Below are positions 1-5,205 of a stretch of DNA of 8,491 nt, in pieces (the first letter of the stretch is position 1; each line of letters begins with the position of its first letter). A program made the position numbers and the translations under genes. The stretch comes from Thermomicrobiales bacterium (lineage in GTDB: Bacteria > Chloroflexota > Chloroflexia > Thermomicrobiales > UBA6265), in the NCBI GenBank assembly GCA_025928535.1, contig JAICJJ010000092.1, forward strand, positions 1 through 8,491, given 5' to 3'. Under the pieces are notes generated by a model. That model was given only the letters and a program-made list of their open reading frames with translations, had not been told where the DNA came from and did not search any database.

Positions 1-918
1 GGCCCGCAACGCCAGCGCCGCATCGACGGCAGGGTGGGTGTGCCGGCATGAGGCGTGGGGTTTGATCGAGACGCCATGAATCCGCCACGGCGTGACGGTT
101 CCCAGCGTATCCAGGCCTGCCGCCACCAATTCCGGTTTGGCGTCGCGAGAAGCGGCCGCGAACAATCCTTGCGGCCCGTCCAGGATCGCCCGGGCGCCCG
201 TGAAGCCGCGCGCTGCCAGCCGCGCCGCCAGCACGCCATTGGCCGCCGCCCGACCGGCATGCAGGTGTTTCGTCATCGCGCCGTCGTGATTGAATTGCCA
301 GAGACCACCGGCGATGCTGCCGGCGTTGCCGAGCGCCCAGACCAGTTGTTCTGGACTCAACCCCAGGATGACGCCAGCTGCGACCGCCGCGCCGTAGGCG
401 CCGCAGGTCGCCGTGTTGTGCCAGTAGGCGTAATGCGATTGCCCGACCGCCGCGCCGACCCGCAACGCCGCTTCATAGCCCGCGACGACCGCCGTCAGAA
501 ATTGCCGGCCGTCGGCGCCCTGCGCTTCGGCGACGGCAAGCGCCGCCGGAATGACGACGCAGGCCGGATGCACGACCGACGCCCGGTCGAGATCGTCCAT
601 CTCGACGATGTGCGCCAGGCCGCCATTGACGAGCGCCGCCGTTTCGGCGTCGCGGCCGGCGCCGATGCCGAGCGCCCGCGCCGGCCCGTCGCCCCGGCTC
701 GCGCCTTCCGCGATCAGCATCGACCCGGCTGCCGTGGCCGTGCCGGCGATGGCGCAACCAAGCCAGTCGAGCGTGAACCGCTGCGCGGCGGCGATCGTCG
801 CGTCGTCGATCCTCCGCCCGGTTTCGCGGAGGATCGCCTCGGCCAACCGCTCGGTCAGCGTCGGCGCGTCCGCCCGAGCCGGAATCGTTTCCGCCCGCGC
901 ATCGACGACCGTTTCCAT
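1..918 (-). CDS. MmgE/PrpD family protein (partial, 3' end beyond the left edge)
   Basis: The frame is open from ATG at 916-918 to the window edge: 306 residues visible of a family usually near 450, so the C-terminal third is missing. Family blocks seen in order: DWLGCAIAG (51-59), NGGLAHIVEMDDLD (98-111), VVHPACVVIPAALA (115-128), TCGAYGAA (171-178), KHLHAGRAAANG (217-228) and KPHASCRHTHPAVDA (286-300). Known members include 2-methylcitrate dehydratase, cis-aconitate decarboxylase and iminodisuccinate epimerase, so a soluble cytoplasmic dehydratase, decarboxylase or epimerase acting on a polycarboxylate-like substrate is the reasonable role. The exact reaction cannot be told from sequence. 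The start is chosen for the GAGGGGG ribosome-binding site six bases upstream. The gene follows the substrate-binding protein by 25 bp with no terminator, so the two are probably co-transcribed and the enzyme may act on the imported compound. Family call firm; substrate unknown. Confidence 0.9.
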   Translation of the reverse strand, partial: METVVDARAETIPARADAPTLTERLAEAILRETGRRIDDATIAAAQRFTLDWLGCAIAGTATAAGSMLIAEGASRGDGPARALGIGAGRDAETAALVNGGLAHIVEMDDLDRASVVHPACVVIPAALAVAEAQGADGRQFLTAVVAGYEAALRVGAAVGQSHYAYWHNTATCGAYGAAVAAGVILGLSPEQLVWALGNAGSIAGGLWQFNHDGAMTKHLHAGRAAANGVLAARLAARGFTGARAILDGPQGLFAAASRDAKPELVAAGLDTLGTVTPWRIHGVSIKPHASCRHTHPAVDAALALRA

Positions 919-924
919 CGCCGG

Positions 925-931
925 CCCCCTC
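925..931 (-). promoter_or_regulatory. Ribosome-binding site of the MmgE/PrpD gene
   Basis: GAGGGGG on the minus strand, six bases before the ATG at 918. It lies in the 25-bp gap after the stop codon of the substrate-binding protein gene and supports the chosen start. Confidence 0.55.
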
Positions 932-943
932 GATGACGCTTGG

Positions 944-2764
944 CTAGTGCTGAGCGACGTTGACGTCCTTGTCGAACAGGATCGGGAAGCGTCCGGTCCA
1001 GGTGCCCTGCTTGGTTCCCTGCAAGTAGGGCTTCTGGAGAAACATCGGCGTCCAGTTGGCGATCGGCGCGTAGACGGCGTTTTTCAGCACCAGGGCCTCG
1101 GCTTGCTTGTAGAGATCGTTGCGCTTGCCCTGGTCCATTTCGGTCTCGGCCTGATTGACCAGATCGGTGAACGACTTGGCGTCGGCCGCCGGATCGAACC
1201 CGCCCTTTGCCGCCAGGTCGGTCGCCCAGTTGAAATAGCCTTGCATGTAGGGCGAATCGGGGCTGAAGACTTCGGTCATCAAGTGCGGCGTTTCGGTGAT
1301 GTTTTGCCACCACATGATCGCGAGTTGCAGCCCGCCCTTGTCCTGGCGAATGTTTTCGATGTCGTCTTCCGACTTCGTCCGGTCGAACGTCAGTTTGATG
1401 CCGAGATTGTCAGCAAGCATCGTCAGCACGTCGCGCACCCGGCCGATCTCTTCTTCCGTGTCGCCGGACGGGTGGTAGAAGGTGATGTCCGGCAACCCTT
1501 GCCCGTTCGGGAAGCCGGCGTCGGCCAGCAATTGCTTCGCCTTCGCCACATCGAACGCCATGCCCTCCGGTGGTTGATAGCCAGAGAGCGTATTGACGAC
1601 CGGCGGCGTGAAGACGGTCGCCGGAACCCAGGTGTTTTCGTAGATCTCGGCGTAGCGTTTGCGGTCGAACGCCAGCGCGAACGCCAGCCGCACCCGCACG
1701 TCGTCGAACGGCGGCTGCTTGAAATCCATCGCCAGCGACCGGATCGAGCCGGGCGCCTTGTCGAGCGTGATCACTTCCTTGGCGAGCGTCGCGTCGCCTT
1801 CGACCGCTTTCTTCAACGACAGCGGCACGTCGGCCGAGACCGCCTGATCCTGCTTGTAGAGATCGAGCGCCTGCTGCGCGGCGGTCGGACCGGTGAAGAT
1901 CGGCCAGACGATCCGGCCGATCGTCGGCGAATTGCCGCCGTAGTAGTTCGGATTCGGGTCCATGACGAATTTGGTGTCGAGCTCGAGCGAACTGAATTGC
2001 CAGGGGCCGGCGCCGGCGCCGTTCAGCACGAAGTCCTGATCGCCGGCCTGCGAGAGGATGTCCGGGTCGACGGCCGCCCAGACGAACGACGCCATGTACG
2101 ACGGGAAGAAGACGTGCGAATCGGACAGTTCGACGACCAGGGTTTGCTCGTCCGGGGCGGAAAAGCCGAGTTGCGCGCCCTGAACCTGCTTGACGTAGTC
2201 GTCGTAGCCCTTGACGTAGCGGAAAAATTGCGCCATCGGCGACGTATTGGCCGGATCGAGCGCCCGCGCCCACGCTTGCAGAAAATGACTGGCCTGGATC
2301 GGGTTGCCCGAAGCGTAGGTCAGGCCCTGGCGCAGCGTGAAGGTGTAGGTCAGGCCGTCCGGCGTGACGGTCGCCTTGTCGGCGAGATCGCGCACGACGC
2401 GGCCGTTTTCGTCGTAGCGCAGCAGGCCGGCCCAGACGTTCGGATAAACGACCCAGAAGCCGCCGTAGTTGGCCGACCGATGCGGATCGAGCGTGACCGC
2501 CTGACCGAAGGCGTCGAACGGCACCGTGATCGCGGCGCCCGCCGTCGGCGTGCCCTGATCTTGCGCCCGCGGCGCGGCGACCGCCGGGCTGCCGGCGCCG
2601 ATGCCGAATCGGGCCGTCGCGACCGCGCCGGCCGTCAGCGCCGACCATCGCAGCAGATCGCGCCGGGTCGGCCCGGGCGAGCCGGCCCGCAGCGGGTGTT
2701 CGGATTCGTTCAGGTCCGCCTGTTGCCGCCGCGTCAGCCGCCGCCCGATCCGACCCACCGTCAT
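944..2764 (-). CDS. ABC transporter substrate-binding protein, family 5 (oligopeptide/dipeptide type), Tat-exported
   Basis: A 606-residue protein that would capture peptides or similar small solutes outside the membrane and pass them to an ABC importer. The N-terminus has a twin-arginine motif TRRDLLRW (33-40), a hydrophobic stretch (about 41-63) and a likely cleavage near AVAA-PRAQ (61-68), followed by a TP-rich linker. No cysteine sits at the cleavage site, so it does not look like a lipoprotein. Family 5 hallmarks follow: YTFTLRQGLTYASGNPI (140-156), the block ending ALDPANTSPMAQFF (168-181), GAGPWQF (251-257) with NPNYYGG (271-277), and FDDVRVRLAFALAFDRKR (353-370). The ATG at 2764 is chosen because AGGAGG lies ten bases upstream; a longer in-frame reading from 2905 would translate a palindromic repeat. 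Permease and ATPase genes are not in the window. It heads a probable operon with the MmgE/PrpD gene. Peptide specificity is not established, since this family also binds nickel, heme, glutathione and sugars. Confidence 0.93.
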   Translation of the reverse strand: MTVGRIGRRLTRRQQADLNESEHPLRAGSPGPTRRDLLRWSALTAGAVATARFGIGAGSPAVAAPRAQDQGTPTAGAAITVPFDAFGQAVTLDPHRSANYGGFWVVYPNVWAGLLRYDENGRVVRDLADKATVTPDGLTYTFTLRQGLTYASGNPIQASHFLQAWARALDPANTSPMAQFFRYVKGYDDYVKQVQGAQLGFSAPDEQTLVVELSDSHVFFPSYMASFVWAAVDPDILSQAGDQDFVLNGAGAGPWQFSSLELDTKFVMDPNPNYYGGNSPTIGRIVWPIFTGPTAAQQALDLYKQDQAVSADVPLSLKKAVEGDATLAKEVITLDKAPGSIRSLAMDFKQPPFDDVRVRLAFALAFDRKRYAEIYENTWVPATVFTPPVVNTLSGYQPPEGMAFDVAKAKQLLADAGFPNGQGLPDITFYHPSGDTEEEIGRVRDVLTMLADNLGIKLTFDRTKSEDDIENIRQDKGGLQLAIMWWQNITETPHLMTEVFSPDSPYMQGYFNWATDLAAKGGFDPAADAKSFTDLVNQAETEMDQGKRNDLYKQAEALVLKNAVYAPIANWTPMFLQKPYLQGTKQGTWTGRFPILFDKDVNVAQH

Positions 2765-2774
2765 GCTGTCGTTT

Positions 2775-2780
2775 CCTCCT
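2775..2780 (-). promoter_or_regulatory. Ribosome-binding site of the substrate-binding protein gene
   Basis: A perfect AGGAGG on the minus strand, ten bases upstream of the ATG at 2764. The spacing is slightly long but this is the best site in the region. It decides the start against the upstream in-frame ATG at 2905, which has no such site. Confidence 0.7.
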
Positions 2781-2833
2781 CTGCGCGAAGTCAGGTCAAG
2801 GATAGTCGCGCCGCTGGCGCATTGGTAGCGAGA

Positions 2834-2935
2834 GCCCTCACCCCCGACCCCTCTCCCGCTGCGGCGAGAGAGGGGAGACGATGGGAGCGTGCTCCCCTCG
2901 CCCATCGCAATGGGAGAAGGGCTGGGGGTGAGGGC
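2834..2935. repeat. Nested palindromic intergenic repeat (REP/MITE-like)
   Basis: Outer arms 2834-2857 and 2912-2935 are inverted copies matching at 21 of 24 positions, beginning GCCCTCACCCCC and ending TCTCCC. Inside lie further dyads: CGATGGG (2879-2885) with CCCATCG (2901-2907), a core GGGAGC-GT-GCTCCC (2883-2896), and an alternative left hairpin CCCCTCTC (2848-2855) with GAGAGGGG (2868-2875). The 102-bp unit has no coding capacity of its own. It sits between the terminator of the upstream pair and the start of the substrate-binding protein gene. The outer-arm wording resembles dispersed intergenic palindromes I recall from many GC-rich bacterial genomes, but dispersal cannot be shown from one copy. 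Confidence 0.7.
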
Positions 2936-2989
2936 CGACCGCCGTCCTCTCTAACGTCCGGCGGCGATTTCCGGTTCCAATCGGGCCGG

Positions 2990-3031
2990 AAAACACGCCG
3001 ACGGGCGGGAGCATGCGCTCCCGCCCGTCGG
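2990..3031 (-). terminator. Rho-independent terminator of the tandem DUF3352 pair
   Basis: A perfect 15-bp inverted repeat (2998-3012 with 3017-3031) with a 4-base loop. Read on the minus strand it begins 19 bases after the TAG stop at 3051-3053. The stem is followed by CGTG and a TTTT run (2990-2993), giving a strong stem with a short T tract. In the plus direction there is no T run, so it works for the minus-strand genes. Its inner sequence GGGAGC-ATGC-GCTCCC resembles the core of the palindromic repeat about 110 bp further on. Confidence 0.8.
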
Positions 3032-3050
3032 CCCGCATCGCCGTTTGCGG

Positions 3051-5129
3051 CTAACTGCCGCCGCCGATGAGGAGAATGGCGCTCGATCCGAGCATGCCAT
3101 TGCGGACGAATTGCGTTTCGCCGAACGCAATCAGATTCGACATGTCGCCGGCCGCCATCGGCGTCGCCTCGGGCGAAGCCGCCGCGAAAAAGTCTTCGCA
3201 GGCTTTGCCGTTGAAATTCTGGTCGAGGTCCATGTTGGTCATGGGATCGGCGTCGTACGCCGCCTGCGCGGCCGCCTGATCCGGGAAGTTCGCGCACGCC
3301 GCGTTGGCGTCGCGCATCTCCGCGCCGCCCATGCCGCCGAACGCCGCCGCCAACGTCACGATCTGCTTCAGATCGATGTAGGTGACTTCGTAGCGATCGG
3401 ACGGCAGGAGCGCCATGACCCGCTTGTACTGATCGTTGCTCGCCAGATTCGAGGTCGCGCCGCCGACGAAGTTGTCGACGCCCTTGCCGACGCCAACCAC
3501 GAAATGCCCGCTGACGACGCCGAACTCGATCGGCAAGTTCGGCATCGAACTGTCCTTGATCGAGTAGACCTGATCGGAGCCGACCTGCCGCTTGGTGATC
3601 GTCGTCGTCGTGCTTTCTTTCGTCACGAGGGAGCCGAGCAGCCCCGCGATCTTGTCGAGACTCGGCGCAACCTTCGCCGGATCGCCCAATTCGGTCGCGA
3701 AGATGGCCGCCAGGTCGAAGCCGCCCGCCCCGAACGCCGGCGCGCCGATGGCGAGCGCGTATTCGCCCTGGAATTGCCCGAACAGGTCATCGCGCGGATT
3801 GAAGCCGAGCGTCTGCGTCGCCTGCGCGATCTGCTGCTCGACATAGGCGCTTGAGAACATCGCGGCCACATTTTCCGGCGTCGCGACCGGCATCGCCGTC
3901 GGCGTGCCCATCATCGCCATGCCTTCGTTGACCGCTTGCGACAGCGACAGCGCGAGACTGTCCCACGCGCCCGGCAACTGGTAGCCGCCGGAGAAGATCA
4001 GCGTATCGGCCGGAACCTTCTGATCCAGCGTCAGCGCCTTGTTCGGCGGCACGATCTTCGACAGGTCATAGCCATTGGCGCCGATGCCGATCGAATCGAG
4101 CCGGAAGCCGTTGGCGTCAGCCCAGCCGATCGCGCCGGCGTGCACCTTCCAGGCCGCTTCGTCGTGCAGCACCGGCGACATGCCCTTGATCGCGTCCTTG
4201 ACCGACGGATCGAGGCCATCGACGATGGCCGCCGTGTTGGCATAGCCGAAGACGAGCCCTTGCTGCGCCGGCAGGTTTGCCTGCACGTCGGCCAGTTCCT
4301 TGGCGCCGGCCAGCGACGGCGAAGCCCCGGTCGCGGCATCGAGGAACGGCTTGAGGTCATCCGCCGTCGATCCGGCGACGATCAGATTGTTCACCAGCGC
4401 CGCCGCGCCGCCCGCGTGATGATCCATGCCATCGAGCGAGCCGAGGTCGTTCATGGCGACGGGCGACGCTTCCGGCGTCGCGCCGGCCGCGGCGCTGACC
4501 GACAGCACCTCGACGCCGTCGACCTGCGTTTTCGCGACCTGCGTCCCGGTTTGCTGCGCCAGATTGCCGAATTGCTGCTGAACGTAATCCCAGGCGACAT
4601 TCGGGTCGCTCGGCTGCACGATCGCCGCGACCCCCTTGGCGTTGTACATGCCGCCCATCATGTGCGAGGAGCCCATCGCCCCCCCGCCGTGCTGCTCTTT
4701 CATCCCGGTATTGATGGCGTCGATCGCCGCCTGGCTGGTGACGGCGACCGCGAATTCGCCGCCGGTCAGCGCGTCGATCTGGGCTTGGGTCGGCGGCGTG
4801 CCCATGCCGTTTTGCGATTCGTGTTCGGTCGCTTTCGTTTTCCACTGGTCGAACGCGTTCGGCATGCCGAGCCGCGAGAGCAGTTGGGCCGCCTGCGTCC
4901 ATTGCGCCGAATTCGAATTGGTGTCGAATTCGATGAACGCGGCCGCGTCGGCCGGCGCCGCCGCCGCCGTTTTCGGCGCCGCGCCCGCCGCTTGCGCCAT
5001 GGGCGTGCCTTGCGCCGCCGCCGGCAGCGCGCTGGCCATCACCCCGAGCAAGAGCGAGCCGGCGACCGCGATCCGCGCGGCCCGTTCTCGCCATCCCCCC
5101 GGCGCTTGCACTACGTCGATCGTTTGCAT
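3051..5129 (-). CDS. Secreted DUF3352-type protein with inserted Excalibur-like calcium-binding module
   Basis: 692 residues, function unknown. A Sec-type signal peptide (about 1-40: positive n-region, core AVAGSLLLGV, cleavage near AAAQ-GTPM) predicts export. The body looks like two similar halves (about 65-350 and 370-692); each has a GGE/QGEY-type strand (LTGGEFAVAV at 121-130, FQGEYALAIG at 453-462) and a later LP...Y strand pair. I read this as DUF3352 from the pattern PADTLIF ... GFNPRDDLF ... GEYALAI. Residues 606-648 form an Excalibur-like module: C612, a QAAAQAAY helix and the loop LDQNFNGKACEDF (635-647), a degenerate DxDxDGxxCE motif. A TP-rich linker follows, then a final hairpin. 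Two His/Met-rich loops (143-161 and 226-238) are absent from the neighbouring paralogue. The start is set by AAGGAGG seven bases upstream. It lies 76 bp after its paralogue, probably in one transcript. Calcium binding is inferred only. Confidence 0.85.
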   Translation of the reverse strand: MQTIDVVQAPGGWRERAARIAVAGSLLLGVMASALPAAAQGTPMAQAAGAAPKTAAAAPADAAAFIEFDTNSNSAQWTQAAQLLSRLGMPNAFDQWKTKATEHESQNGMGTPPTQAQIDALTGGEFAVAVTSQAAIDAINTGMKEQHGGGAMGSSHMMGGMYNAKGVAAIVQPSDPNVAWDYVQQQFGNLAQQTGTQVAKTQVDGVEVLSVSAAAGATPEASPVAMNDLGSLDGMDHHAGGAAALVNNLIVAGSTADDLKPFLDAATGASPSLAGAKELADVQANLPAQQGLVFGYANTAAIVDGLDPSVKDAIKGMSPVLHDEAAWKVHAGAIGWADANGFRLDSIGIGANGYDLSKIVPPNKALTLDQKVPADTLIFSGGYQLPGAWDSLALSLSQAVNEGMAMMGTPTAMPVATPENVAAMFSSAYVEQQIAQATQTLGFNPRDDLFGQFQGEYALAIGAPAFGAGGFDLAAIFATELGDPAKVAPSLDKIAGLLGSLVTKESTTTTITKRQVGSDQVYSIKDSSMPNLPIEFGVVSGHFVVGVGKGVDNFVGGATSNLASNDQYKRVMALLPSDRYEVTYIDLKQIVTLAAAFGGMGGAEMRDANAACANFPDQAAAQAAYDADPMTNMDLDQNFNGKACEDFFAAASPEATPMAAGDMSNLIAFGETQFVRNGMLGSSAILLIGGGS

Positions 5130-5136
5130 GCGTCTG

Positions 5137-5143
5137 CCTCCTT
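5137..5143 (-). promoter_or_regulatory. Ribosome-binding site of the second DUF3352 gene
   Basis: AAGGAGG on the minus strand, seven bases before the ATG at 5129: near-ideal sequence and spacing. It decides the start in favour of 5129 rather than the longer in-frame reading from 5312, which would overlap the upstream gene by 107 bp and hide the signal peptide. Confidence 0.8.
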
Positions 5144-5205
5144 GTCGCACCGGCTGCGATAGCCAGAATCGTGCCGGGCCGTTCATTCGACCCGGACGCG
5201 ATCGC

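Noticed and set aside
2790..2825. Possible promoter of the binding protein gene: TATCCT as a -10 and TTGACC as a -35 on the minus strand.
   Set aside because: TATCCT has no -35 partner at proper spacing, and TTGACC would put its -10 on the ribosome-binding site.
2765..2905. In-frame upstream extension of the binding protein gene to ATG 2905.
   Set aside because: It would translate half of a palindromic intergenic repeat, and AGGAGG lies correctly before 2764.
551..3070. Very long open frame on the plus strand (839 codons) across the binding protein gene and part of the MmgE/PrpD gene.
   Set aside because: It is the antisense of two clearly recognised genes, its translation is Arg-rich low-complexity sequence with no family resemblance, and stop codons are rare in such GC-rich antisense frames.
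5130..5205. CCGGG/CCCGG dyad in the gap between the tandem paralogues as a terminator.
   Set aside because: The stem is only 5 bp with a 12-base loop and no T run; read-through between the paralogues is more likely.
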